A stretch of 10,000 nucleotides of DNA from Rheinheimera sp. (GTDB lineage: Bacteria; Pseudomonadota; Gammaproteobacteria; Enterobacterales; Alteromonadaceae): positions 1-10,000 of the forward strand of contig NZ_JAIWOI010000240.1 of NCBI RefSeq assembly GCF_020217005.1. The letters are read 5' to 3'. Below, piece by piece: positions 1 through 7,012 of the stretch. Both the position numbers and the translations under genes were made by a program. Each line of letters begins with the position of its first letter. The stretch's first letter is position 1. The notes beneath the pieces are model-generated. The model had not been told where the DNA came from. It ran no database searches and saw only the letters and a list, made by a program, of their open reading frames with translations.

Positions 1-2596
1 ATCCGGTGCTTAATACCAAATCCTTAGCCTGAGCCGCCAGTTCCAGTTTGCACATTAATGCAGTTAGCTCCGGATATCCCATGCTACCTGCACTTCCTTT
101 CACACTATGAGCTTCATACTGCAGGCGTTGCCAGTTAGTTGTAGACAGCCACAATTCAAAATCCCGCAATAACGCAGGTAAAGCCCGCGTGAAGTCTGCT
201 TTGAGCTTTAAAATAACGGGATCTGAAGCGAATTTTTCTGCAAGTTGATCATCCAGAGCGGCGTGAGTGGGGCAGAACTTCTGTAGTACGGCCAGAAAAT
301 CTTTTTGCACTATGGGCTTGGACAAAACGGCCTGACAACCCACTTTCAGATACCTGCTCTGATCTTCACTCATCACATTAGCTGTTAAAGCAATAATAGG
401 TAAATCCATACCCGCATGACGGATTAAGGCGGTTGCCTCCTCTCCTCCCATTTCCGGCATCTGCATATCCATCAGCACTAAATCAAAATGCTCCAGTAAG
501 ACCCGCTCTACCGCTTTGTGGCCATTTTCGACGACCACAGACTGGATACCAAGCTTTTGTAATAGCACTTGGATCAACAATTGGTTATCTGTATTGTCTT
601 CTGCAACCAACAGCTTGAGTTTGTCATAATCCGGTGACATTTCAACTTCTGGAGACTCGGGGACCGGACGCTGATAACTATGGATCAGGCTAATATGCTG
701 ATGTTCACAGGCCATCACTATTTCAAAACAACTACCAATTCCTTTCACACTTTCGACCTGAATATCACCTTGCATCTGTTCCATCAATTTTTTTGAAATA
801 CAAAGCCCAAGGCCAGACCCACCAAAGTTACGGGTTACAGCGGCGTCGGCTTGTACAAAAGGCTGAAAGAGTTTAGTCAATTCCTGTGCTGTAATACCAA
901 TACCGGTATCCTTAATTTTGATCCTCAGCACTTCTTCCGGAGTTTGATAAGATACACTGATCACCACTTTGCCTTTTTGAGTAAATTTGACAGCATTAGA
1001 GGTCAGATTTAATAACACCTGTCGAAAGCGTAAAGTGTCCGTATAGATAGCTTGTGGTAAGGGGTAATTCAGCTCAAGTGAGCATTGCAAACCTTTGAGC
1101 TCTGCCTGCTGTTTTGTCAGTTGATAAATATCATCCAGCATAGCTGGCAGGTTCACTTGCTCCGTCAGTAGCTCCAGTTTATCGGCTTCAATCTTGGATA
1201 AGTCGAGAATATCATTGATCAGAGCCAGTAAATGATCGCCACTTCGCAACACTCGTCGCAAGTAGTCAAGCTGGCGATGCGGGTCATTTTCATGGATAGC
1301 CTGTTCGCTAAAACCAATGATGGCAGTTAAAGGCGTACGAATTTCATGGCTCATATTAGCTAAAAATACGCTTTTTAATCTGTTCGCTTGTTCCGCCACT
1401 TCCCGCGCCAGTCTTAATTGCTGATTTGCCTCTTCCAATTGTTGGTTAGCATCTGCCAGATCTTGCGTTCTGGCTGCTACTTTGTCTTCCAATTGCTGCT
1501 GATAGGCTCTCTCTCGCTCCCTGTACACCCTTAATTGACGCACCATTACATTAAAAGCGGCGAACATATCACCCAATTCGTCTTGTTTTTTGACGGTCAG
1601 TACTGTCGACAAATCACCACGTCCCACAGCTGTTTTGGCCACTGTTAATTCGCGTATTGGTGTTAACACAAAACGGGCAAGAACCCAATAAATAAGCACA
1701 GGCAAACCAATACAGAACAGCACACAAAACAGTGCAATCAGCGAAGGCTTATAGGCCATCGTCTTATCGAGCAGAGCAGGTTCTACTCCCATTACCAGCT
1801 GGTAAGGACCAGCTAAAGAGACGCCCGTGACCAACATAGATTGGCCAAGCAATAAGGTTGGTACAAACTCGTGCTTATCTACACTGGCTTGAATTTCAGT
1901 GAAATTAACAGGGGAAAAGGCACTTCCCATTAGCAAACTATTCTCAGCAAAAGCAATAGTAGCCGCCTGGCTAACAATAAGAGGCGCACGCAGCTCCCCC
2001 CCTAACTGGCTAATCCCTTGTTGAAACGCGACAGGTTCTATCACAAACACCACATAACCCCATAGACGCTTGATATCTCCGGAGTTTTGTCCCGACAAAT
2101 AGATTTTCTGAGCCACATACAAATTAAGTTGCTCACTGCCTTGCTCACTGGATAGAAAAAAGCCTTGATCGTCCATCATGGCCTGCAGGGAGGAAAAATA
2201 TTGATTACGAAATCGACTCACCTCAGTTGCATTTTTCTGGAATGGTATGGTCAGCTGATAATCGCCGTTGAGCCGAATGAACTTAATAGCGATAATTTCG
2301 GGATTTTGTCTGCGATAGTCCTCGAAATCACTGACCAGATCGCTCTGCAGCGCTGTCTCCCCGGCAATGTAACGTTCAACCGACTGTTGCGCTGATAATA
2401 CAAAGAGGCTCTGTTGGTAGGAAGTTAATTTCAGACGTATTTGTTGTTGTGCAGCTGTCAGCTCCGCGCTGATTTGCAGGAACAACTGTTGTTCGTAGTA
2501 ACGGGCACTAAAGTGATAAGACAAATAACCCAGACATAACAAAGGCAAGACCAGAATAGGTAGCATGTAGACTACTAAAGTTTCACGTAACCTCAT
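1..2596 (-). CDS. Hybrid sensor histidine kinase with REC and Hpt domains (C-terminus cut by window edge)
   Basis: The frame is open from ATG at 2596 to base 1, giving about 865 residues with no stop, so the gene continues to the left. An AGGA sits 6 bases before the ATG. Domains seen: TM helix at about 7-29; a periplasmic sensor of about 250 residues, probably Cache-like; second TM at about 285-305; HAMP at about 303-355; a Gln/Glu-rich coiled coil at about 356-405; HisKA with NMSHEIRTPL (phospho-His 417); HATPase with N box NLTSNAVKFT, DTGIGI and GGSGLGL (about 525-640); receiver at about 660-776 with E666/D667, phospho-Asp 710 in LMDMQMPE, T738 and K760; and an Hpt start with HSVKGSAG (His 830). 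All phosphorelay residues are present, so a His-Asp-His relay at the inner membrane is expected (family knowledge). The ligand is unknown and no separate response regulator lies in the window. It resembles BarA/ArcB-type kinases in layout, but the evidence does not support a gene name. Confidence 0.95.
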   Translation of the reverse strand, partial: MRLRETLVVYMLPILVLPLLCLGYLSYHFSARYYEQQLFLQISAELTAAQQQIRLKLTSYQQSLFVLSAQQSVERYIAGETALQSDLVSDFEDYRRQNPEIIAIKFIRLNGDYQLTIPFQKNATEVSRFRNQYFSSLQAMMDDQGFFLSSEQGSEQLNLYVAQKIYLSGQNSGDIKRLWGYVVFVIEPVAFQQGISQLGGELRAPLIVSQAATIAFAENSLLMGSAFSPVNFTEIQASVDKHEFVPTLLLGQSMLVTGVSLAGPYQLVMGVEPALLDKTMAYKPSLIALFCVLFCIGLPVLIYWVLARFVLTPIRELTVAKTAVGRGDLSTVLTVKKQDELGDMFAAFNVMVRQLRVYRERERAYQQQLEDKVAARTQDLADANQQLEEANQQLRLAREVAEQANRLKSVFLANMSHEIRTPLTAIIGFSEQAIHENDPHRQLDYLRRVLRSGDHLLALINDILDLSKIEADKLELLTEQVNLPAMLDDIYQLTKQQAELKGLQCSLELNYPLPQAIYTDTLRFRQVLLNLTSNAVKFTQKGKVVISVSYQTPEEVLRIKIKDTGIGITAQELTKLFQPFVQADAAVTRNFGGSGLGLCISKKLMEQMQGDIQVESVKGIGSCFEIVMACEHQHISLIHSYQRPVPESPEVEMSPDYDKLKLLVAEDNTDNQLLIQVLLQKLGIQSVVVENGHKAVERVLLEHFDLVLMDMQMPEMGGEEATALIRHAGMDLPIIALTANVMSEDQSRYLKVGCQAVLSKPIVQKDFLAVLQKFCPTHAALDDQLAEKFASDPVILKLKADFTRALPALLRDFELWLSTTNWQRLQYEAHSVKGSAGSMGYPELTALMCKLELAAQAKDLVLSTG

Positions 2597-2617
2597 GAAG
2601 ATCCTGGTTTATGCCTT

Positions 2618-2655
2618 AAAAGCGCTCTGATATTGCCAAAGCATACCCAGAGCGC
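2618..2655 (-). terminator. Probable rho-independent terminator after the MBL hydrolase gene
   Basis: GCGCTCTG at 2622-2629 pairs with CAGAGCGC at 2648-2655, an 8-bp perfect stem around an 18-base loop. On the minus strand it is followed by TTTT (2618-2621) and then AAGG. The loop is long, though it can fold a small inner TGC/GCA stem, and the T tract is short, so termination may be partial. It lies between the hydrolase stop (2671) and the kinase start (2596). I could not find a strong promoter in the 74-base gap, so some read-through into the kinase gene is possible. Confidence 0.6.
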
Positions 2656-2670
2656 CAGCGAACTACAAGA

Positions 2671-3507
2671 CTAAGCTTTAAATAGCGTGCGGATCCAACG
2701 CTCCTCAGTGATAAAGTGCCAACTCCAACTTTTCCACTGTGCCGATAAACCCTGAGCTACAATTTGGTCTTCGGTTTTACCCTGAGCTTTTAAAGCACTC
2801 ACCTCTGCCAGCGTTTGCTGCATCATTATTAAGAAACGCTCCAAACCCGCTTTATCCATTAAGTCACCGTGACCAGGGATCAGCTTGGTTTTCTCATCGA
2901 TTTGGCTAAGCAGCAGTTTTACATTGTTGATGTAGCCTGATACCGAACCACCACTATCCAGATCGATAAATGGGAAACGGTCGGCAAAAAACAGGTCTCC
3001 TGTATGCAACACATTGGCGTCTTTGAACCAAACCACTAAGTCACCGTCCGTATGACTTACCGGCATAGTCACCAGTTTTATGGCCACACCATTTATACTA
3101 AGCTGCTTTTCACCTGTAAAAGTCTCTGTGGGTAAACCTGAACGAGGAAATTTAGTATCAGCCTTTAATCTGGTCAAAACATTGCTATGAGCGATAATCT
3201 GGGCACCTGAAGCTAAAGCGGCATTACCATTTACATGATCCCCATGAAAATGAGTATTCACTAAAGTTTTAACCTGCACTCCTGCTTGTTTGCTTTGAAG
3301 CTCAGCTTTGATTTGAGGTGCAACATGCTCGTACTGTGAATCTACTACCAGTGCACCATCCGGGCCCACCACGGCTGCAATGTTACCACCAGCACCTTTG
3401 ATCATATAAAGATGCTTAGCCAGTTCAATGCTGCTCACCTGTACTTTGTCCTGAGCCACTACAGTAGTTGAAAGCAGCAGCGCTAATAACACACTTATCT
3501 TTTTCAT
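2671..3507 (-). CDS. Secreted metallo-beta-lactamase-fold hydrolase
   Basis: This is a 278-residue protein with a typical Sec signal peptide: MKK, a hydrophobic core, and likely cleavage after Ala18 before QDK. It should therefore be periplasmic or exported. The MBL-fold zinc site is complete: THFHGDH (H86, H88, D90, H91), H152 in SHTDGD, D171 in LHTGDLFF and H213 in PGHGD. The bridging Asp at 171, where B1 beta-lactamases carry Cys, points to a general dinuclear-zinc hydrolase (lactonase, thioesterase or quinoprotein-relay-like) rather than a B1 enzyme. Substrate is not predictable from sequence, and a beta-lactamase name would be unsafe. The start is supported by AAGGA at 3513-3517, 5 bases from the ATG and overlapping the stop codon of the upstream permease gene. 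The genes are only 8 bases apart, so they are probably translationally coupled. Confidence 0.93.
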   Translation of the reverse strand: MKKISVLLALLLSTTVVAQDKVQVSSIELAKHLYMIKGAGGNIAAVVGPDGALVVDSQYEHVAPQIKAELQSKQAGVQVKTLVNTHFHGDHVNGNAALASGAQIIAHSNVLTRLKADTKFPRSGLPTETFTGEKQLSINGVAIKLVTMPVSHTDGDLVVWFKDANVLHTGDLFFADRFPFIDLDSGGSVSGYINNVKLLLSQIDEKTKLIPGHGDLMDKAGLERFLIMMQQTLAEVSALKAQGKTEDQIVAQGLSAQWKSWSWHFITEERWIRTLFKA

Positions 3508-3515
3508 ACCTTTCC

Positions 3516-4811
3516 TTATGCAAAGAAAAATTTAGCGGCAAAAACCGCTGTTAATACCCAGACGCTAAGGCTTGTCTCCGACAAGCGCCCGGTCACCAAA
3601 CAAAGTATCGCATAGGTAATGAAGCCCAACCCTATCCCATCGGCAATAGAAAAGGTCAAGGGCATCATCACCAGAACTACGACCACGGGCACGGATTCGA
3701 TCAAATCGTCCCATTTCACATGCTGTAAACTGCTAAGCATTAAAGTCGCTACATAAAGCAGCGCACCGGCTGTTGCATAAGATGGCACCATAGCAGCTAA
3801 TGGTGAAAGCCAAAGCGCCGCTAAAAACGCCAGTCCTGTGACTACTGCGGTTAAACCTGTACGGCCGCCAGCACTAACTCCTGCGGTACTTTCAACATAA
3901 CTAGTGGTGGTGGATGTGCCCACTAATGCGCCGGCAATAGTCGCCGAGCTGTCTGCCAATAAAGCACCTTTTAAGCGGGGAATTTCACCATTGGCTTTTA
4001 ACAAACCTGCTCTTTGACTCACCGCAACTAAAGTGCCGCTGGTATCGAATAAATCTAAAAACAATAAACTTAAAACCACAGGCACCATAGCCCATTGCAA
4101 CACAGAGGCAAAATCCAGTTGTAAAAAAGTAGGAGCTAAGGAGGGCGGCATAGCCACAACACCACTAAAGCTGGTGTCACCACGCCACCAGGCGATAGCT
4201 GTGATCGCTAAAATACTGATGAATACGGCAGCATGTTGTTTACGATGCGTCAGTGCAAAAATCAGGAAAAAACCAGCTATGGCCAGCACCACTTTAGGGT
4301 CATGTAAATCCCCCAAAGTCACCAGTGTGGCTGGGCTGGCTACTATGATATTGGCAGTTTTTAAAGCAATCAAAGCCAAAAACATGCCAATACCTGCAGC
4401 TATCCCCATTTTGAGTGCAAAAGGAATGCTTTGGATAATCCACTCACGAATTCTGAAAACACTCAGTAGTAAAAATAGAACACCTGAGCAGAACACCGCA
4501 GCTAAAGCTGTCTGCCAGCTATGACCTTGCTCCAGCACTATCACATAAGTAAAAAATGCATTCAGTCCCATACCTGGCGCTAAAGCAACAGGAAGATTCG
4601 CCAGCATCCCCATAGCAATAGAGCCAAAAGCAGCCGCCAGACAAGTAGCAACAAAAACAGCGCCATGATCCATACCAGTTTGTGCCAGCATACTTGGGTT
4701 TACAAACAGGATATAACTCATTGCCATAAAAGTAGTTAAGCCAGCAATCAGCTCTTTTTTGATATTAGTCTGGCGCGCTGTCAGCTCGAAATAACGCTCT
4801 ATAAATTTCAT
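3516..4811 (-). CDS. NCS2-family purine (adenine/guanine/hypoxanthine-type) permease, AzgA-like
   Basis: This is a 431-residue, very hydrophobic polytopic inner-membrane protein of the Xan_ur_permease/COG2252 (AzgA, AdeP/GhxP-like) family, which imports purine bases with protons (family knowledge). Recognisable parts are the N-terminal ELIAGLTTFMAMSYI stretch, PGMGLNAFF (79-87) in TM3, LFDTSGTL (254-261) in TM8 and GTSTTTSYVESTAG (298-311) in TM10. The last two supply the conserved acidic substrate-site residues of the family. Length matches AzgA-type permeases. I place the start at ATG 4811 (MKFIERYF); an upstream in-frame TTG at 4817 is also possible, but the only Shine-Dalgarno-like GGA fits the ATG better. 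Purine transport is likely, but which base is favoured cannot be read from the sequence. It is the first gene of a probable operon with the MBL hydrolase. Confidence 0.93.
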   Translation of the reverse strand: MKFIERYFELTARQTNIKKELIAGLTTFMAMSYILFVNPSMLAQTGMDHGAVFVATCLAAAFGSIAMGMLANLPVALAPGMGLNAFFTYVIVLEQGHSWQTALAAVFCSGVLFLLLSVFRIREWIIQSIPFALKMGIAAGIGMFLALIALKTANIIVASPATLVTLGDLHDPKVVLAIAGFFLIFALTHRKQHAAVFISILAITAIAWWRGDTSFSGVVAMPPSLAPTFLQLDFASVLQWAMVPVVLSLLFLDLFDTSGTLVAVSQRAGLLKANGEIPRLKGALLADSSATIAGALVGTSTTTSYVESTAGVSAGGRTGLTAVVTGLAFLAALWLSPLAAMVPSYATAGALLYVATLMLSSLQHVKWDDLIESVPVVVVLVMMPLTFSIADGIGLGFITYAILCLVTGRLSETSLSVWVLTAVFAAKFFFA

Positions 4812-4849
4812 AAACAACTATCCATCTGTGCCTGCTTTATCAGTCATGT

Positions 4850-4855
4850 ACTATA
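4850..4855 (-). promoter_or_regulatory. Candidate -10 box for the purine permease operon
   Basis: TATAGT on the minus strand lies about 38 bases before the permease ATG and just after the terminator hairpin of the aminopeptidase gene, where an independent promoter is needed. No good -35 hexamer is visible at 16-18 bases, because that stretch belongs to the terminator hairpin. I saw no riboswitch-like fold or clear PurR palindrome in the short leader. The call rests mainly on position and one hexamer. Confidence 0.35.
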
Positions 4856-4888
4856 AAACAAAAACCCGAAGCTAAGCCCCGGGTTTTT
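4855..4888 (-). terminator. Rho-independent terminator after the M17 peptidase gene
   Basis: AAAAACCCG (4860-4868) pairs with CGGGTTTTT (4880-4888) around an 11-base loop. On the minus strand the stem runs into a T-rich tail (TTTTTGTTTT). It lies 23 bases past the peptidase stop codon. The stem is symmetrical with an A/T tract on both sides, so it could work on either strand, but there is no plus-strand gene here to stop. Confidence 0.85.
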
Positions 4889-4910
4889 ACTTGGTCTGAA
4901 AAATCCTGAA

Positions 4911-6449
4911 TTATAAACAATAATAAGCGGCTAATGCCGCTACTGGCGCTGCAGATGGTTTGCCATGTTGCCAGTCGCCCCCATCCACACCGCTGCCAGC
5001 GATGTCGATATGACAATACGGCAGTGGCCGATCTGAGTTTACGCCATGTTGGTCTAAACCTGCCGCTGCAACTAAAAATGCCATAGGGAACTGATGGCCA
5101 CGAGCAGTGACTGAAGACGGTGCGTTGTTACAACTTAATAAATCATCCGCCGAGCTGCGGCCTTTAATAAAGCTATAGTCTTCACGGCGACTGCGGGAAA
5201 TTTCACTTGGATCTGCCCATAAATCGCCGACCAAAGCTAAGTCAGCTGATAGTCCAACCCGGCGGGCCGCTCCATTTTCAACTAAAGCGCTGTATGGGCC
5301 AACGGCACGGGCCGCATGACCTGTTAAAGTAGCAATAGAATAAAGCGTAGGATTGATCGCAGTCTTAGCCTCTTCGCGTAAATGCGATAACAAATCGGCC
5401 AATACCAGACGACCTTCAGCATCGGTATTACCAATGCGTACCCGGATGCCAGCATGACTGGTAATAATTTCATCCGGCACAAAAGCATCAGAACCTATGC
5501 TGTTACGCACAGCACCTATTTCCGCAATGATACGGATACCCTTGGTTTTTAGCAAAGCCACAGTTTTTATAAAGCCAGCCACTGCCGCAGCACCGCCTTT
5601 ATCCCGGCTCATACCGGCCATAGCACCACCGGTTTTTAAATCCGCGCCTCCTGTGTCATATACCAGGCCTTTACCGGCAAATAACAGGGTTTGTTCGATT
5701 TCGCCCTCACCCTGATACTCAAGACGGATCACCGCAGGTTTATGGCGGTCAACCTGCAACGAACAGCGGGCTACAGCCATCAGCAATGGATAATCTTTTT
5801 GTAGTGTGTCTACTTTGGTTTCTACCGAAACCTCTACATCAGTACCGGCAAAAGTTTCAACACAATAATCAGCAAAACGACGTGGAGCCATGCGCTCAGG
5901 TTCAGTACCACATAAATCACGGGCTACACGCTTTCCTGCTTCAACCGCATCCATATAACGCGCCTGATGCTCTGTGACACCTACCACACCAATCGCAATA
6001 ACAGGTTCTATGGCAGCTTCACCACGGGCTTCACGACCTTCCAGCGGCTGCCACAAGGCCTGACAAGCCCCTAAATAAGCCACTTCAGCCGCATACTGAT
6101 AAGCATCTGAATCCGGGGCTATTACATACAATGCCGGAGATTTAGCACCAGCGGCCTTGGCTTGACTGATACCCTGCTTAGCCGCATCATAAAAACTGCG
6201 GACATCATCGTAATCTCTGTCGAGTGGGCCAGTAGGTGACAGCACCAGACGTTGTCCGGGCGCTTTTGCTGATAACAGCAACACTGTTTCTTTACCAATA
6301 CGGTTATCTATAGCCGTAGCAGCATTAATTTCAGACTGTAATTCAGTCACAGCAGTAAAACTGGACGCAACGATAATCAGAGCATCCCATTGGGAGTCAT
6401 TCAGTGCAGCCTGAACAGAAGATACAGCGATAGCAACCGGGTAAGACAT
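4911..6449 (-). CDS. M17 leucyl-aminopeptidase-family metallopeptidase
   Basis: This is a 512-residue cytosolic protein with no signal peptide. The C-terminal half is a clear peptidase M17 catalytic domain (about 165-512) with the signature NTDAEGRL (341-348). All expected two-metal ligands and catalytic residues align: K260, D265, K272, D283, D343 and E345, with catalytic K272 and R347. The N-terminal ~160 residues are a divergent macro-like domain typical of the family. Neighbouring loop residues differ from E. coli PepA: YDTGGADLKT replaces FDSGGISIKP, and RDKGGA replaces YDMCGA. It is therefore a side branch of the family rather than PepA itself, and I give no symbol. The expected activity is removal of N-terminal residues from peptides as a homohexamer (family knowledge). 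ATG 6449 has GAGG 8 bases upstream. It is flanked by terminators on both sides, so it is probably monocistronic. Confidence 0.93.
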   Translation of the reverse strand: MSYPVAIAVSSVQAALNDSQWDALIIVASSFTAVTELQSEINAATAIDNRIGKETVLLLSAKAPGQRLVLSPTGPLDRDYDDVRSFYDAAKQGISQAKAAGAKSPALYVIAPDSDAYQYAAEVAYLGACQALWQPLEGREARGEAAIEPVIAIGVVGVTEHQARYMDAVEAGKRVARDLCGTEPERMAPRRFADYCVETFAGTDVEVSVETKVDTLQKDYPLLMAVARCSLQVDRHKPAVIRLEYQGEGEIEQTLLFAGKGLVYDTGGADLKTGGAMAGMSRDKGGAAAVAGFIKTVALLKTKGIRIIAEIGAVRNSIGSDAFVPDEIITSHAGIRVRIGNTDAEGRLVLADLLSHLREEAKTAINPTLYSIATLTGHAARAVGPYSALVENGAARRVGLSADLALVGDLWADPSEISRSRREDYSFIKGRSSADDLLSCNNAPSSVTARGHQFPMAFLVAAAGLDQHGVNSDRPLPYCHIDIAGSGVDGGDWQHGKPSAAPVAALAAYYCL

Positions 6450-6466
6450 GGACGTGGCCTCAAAAG

Positions 6467-6485
6467 AATAATGAGCTGCATTATT
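6467..6485. repeat. 7-bp inverted repeat overlapping the M17 promoter
   Basis: AATAATG (6467-6473) and CATTATT (6479-6485) form a perfect inverted repeat around the 5 bases AGCTG. The right arm almost coincides with the -10 box of the M17 gene, and the left arm lies in the early leader, 18 bases before the ATG. The position suits an operator, but the AT-rich arms are short and no regulator is identified. Confidence 0.4.
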
Positions 6486-6508
6486 AAGTACACGGCGTTT
6501 TGAGGCAA
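6480..6508 (-). promoter_or_regulatory. Candidate sigma70 promoter of the M17 peptidase gene
   Basis: On the minus strand, a -35 box TTGCCT (6503-6508; 4 of 6 match) is 17 bases from a -10 box AATAAT (6480-6485; 5 of 6). Transcription would begin near 6473, about 24 bases before the ATG. The site lies after the nqrM terminator, where an independent promoter is needed. Just upstream, GGACCTG (6519-6525) can pair with CAGACCC (6531-6537) through two wobble pairs in the transcript, a weak second hairpin behind the nqrM terminator. Confidence 0.55.
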
Positions 6509-6544
6509 TAGAACGAAAGGACCTGAGATACAGACCCTGTAACT

Positions 6545-6575
6545 AAAAACTGACAAGCCAGCATAAGCTGGCTTG
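6545..6575 (-). terminator. Rho-independent terminator after nqrM
   Basis: CAAGCCAGC (6554-6562) pairs perfectly with GCTGGCTTG (6567-6575) over a 4-base loop. On the minus strand the hairpin is followed by TCAGTTTTTAG, with the five-T run at 6545-6549. It lies about 30 bases past the nqrM stop codon. The opposite strand has no T tract, so it acts on minus-strand transcripts. Confidence 0.85.
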
Positions 6576-6606
6576 ACGGACGTTCAAAAAGTGCAAAGAA
6601 GCAGTA

Positions 6607-6819
6607 TCAGATAATTTTATTCTGCTGCCATTCCTGCTCTTTTTTCATACGTTGCTGACGTTTTTCACAAGGTGTATCGCAGTCACAGGCTTTTTCTATA
6701 CCTAAAGCACCTAGGCCACCACAACTACCAGCTATGGTTTTACGTTGCACCATGTAACCTATCGCCATAGCCGCAACTACAACTATCAGGATGATAAAAG
6801 TAAAAATAAAGACTTCCAT
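6607..6819 (-). CDS. nqrM: NqrM, maturation factor of Na+-translocating NADH:quinone reductase
   Basis: This is a 70-residue DUF539/NqrM protein: one N-terminal TM helix (about 3-23), then a short cytoplasmic Cys-rich tail with GSCGGLGALGIEKACDCDTPC. It has four cysteines (C33, C45, C47, C51), followed by a charged Lys/Arg/Gln end. NqrM is required for assembly of active Na+-NQR, probably by delivering iron to the Cys site between NqrD and NqrE (family knowledge); Cys33 is reported as the critical one. I chose ATG 6819 (MEVFIF) because GAGGT at 6824-6828 precedes it; an in-frame TTG at 6852 would add 11 residues without such a site. It lies 235 bases behind nqrF, past a strong terminator, and so is probably transcribed from its own promoter. 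There is no apbE in between, unlike in Vibrio. Confidence 0.93.
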   Translation of the reverse strand: MEVFIFTFIILIVVVAAMAIGYMVQRKTIAGSCGGLGALGIEKACDCDTPCEKRQQRMKKEQEWQQNKII

Positions 6820-6823
6820 AGCC

Positions 6824-6828
6824 ACCTC
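6824..6828 (-). promoter_or_regulatory. Ribosome binding site that sets the nqrM start
   Basis: GAGGT on the minus strand is 4 bases from ATG 6819 and supports the 70-residue form over the longer TTG-initiated form at 6852. Confidence 0.7.
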
Positions 6829-6884
6829 ATCAAACTTAGAAGCTTTGAACAAACAGTCGGCCTGCTTGCCCGTTACAGGGCGCT

Positions 6885-6893
6885 ATTGTAACA
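6885..6893 (-). promoter_or_regulatory. Candidate extended -10 promoter of nqrM
   Basis: On the minus strand, TGT followed by TACAAT makes an extended -10 element (TGn plus a 5 of 6 match). No good -35 box is visible, as is common for extended -10 promoters. Transcription would start near 6878, giving a leader of about 59 bases. GCCC (6868-6871) and GGGC (6878-6881) can form a small hairpin right at the predicted start. Confidence 0.5.
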
Positions 6894-6938
6894 AGTTTCG
6901 ACCACTATCCCTACGCAAAAACGTGATTCAGACAAATA

Positions 6939-6961
6939 AAAAATTGTCAGGATCAATTTTT
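6939..6961. repeat. AT-rich 8-bp inverted repeat in the nqrF-nqrM gap
   Basis: AAAAATTG (6939-6946) and CAATTTTT (6954-6961) are perfect inverted copies around 7 bases. On the minus strand the stem is followed by further T-rich sequence, so it could be a weak back-up terminator behind nqrF. It also lies 46 bases upstream of the predicted nqrM -10, so it could be a regulator site. The sequence does not decide between these. Confidence 0.4.
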
Positions 6962-6963
6962 AA

Positions 6964-7008
6964 CAATGCGAAGCATTGGCCCGAAGGGTGAGCGCCAAGG
7001 ATGGCTGC
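6964..7008. repeat. Cluster of three small hairpins between nqrF and nqrM
   Basis: Three inverted repeats follow each other with almost no spacing. CAATGC/GCATTG (6964-6978) has a GAA triloop and contains GCGAAGC, known as an unusually stable DNA mini-hairpin. CCC/GGG (6980-6988) also has a GAA loop. GCGCCA/TGGC-T-GC (6992-7008) has one bulged T and an AGGA loop. No reading frame here looks coding. It may be a REP-like dispersed element or its remnant; a single window cannot show copy number. Confidence 0.4.
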
Positions 7009-7012
7009 GAAT

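Noticed and set aside
433..618. Plus-strand open frame of 61 codons
   Set aside because: Lies opposite the receiver domain of the histidine kinase; no ribosome site and no recognisable protein features.
2165..2395. Plus-strand open frame of 76 codons
   Set aside because: Antisense to the kinase sensor domain, whose own frame is continuous here.
2671..3507. Reading the MBL-fold protein as an antibiotic-resistance beta-lactamase
   Set aside because: The Cys ligand of B1 enzymes is replaced by Asp171 and the motif context is that of general MBL hydrolases; the fold alone does not show beta-lactam hydrolysis.
4033..4524. Plus-strand open frame of 163 codons
   Set aside because: Antisense to the purine permease; its Lys/Ala-rich composition is the mirror of hydrophobic codons on the other strand.
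4811..4860. Possible purine riboswitch or PurR operator before the permease
   Set aside because: The leader is too short for an aptamer and I see no PurR-like palindrome in it.
6946..6959. FNR/EtrA-like box (TTGATCCTGACAA on the minus strand) before nqrM
   Set aside because: Only one half site fits TTGAT; the second half is wrong and the spacing is one base short of the consensus palindrome.
6791..6991. Plus-strand open frame of 66 codons across the nqrM start and upstream gap
   Set aside because: Overlaps nqrM and the hairpin region, has no ribosome site and looks random.
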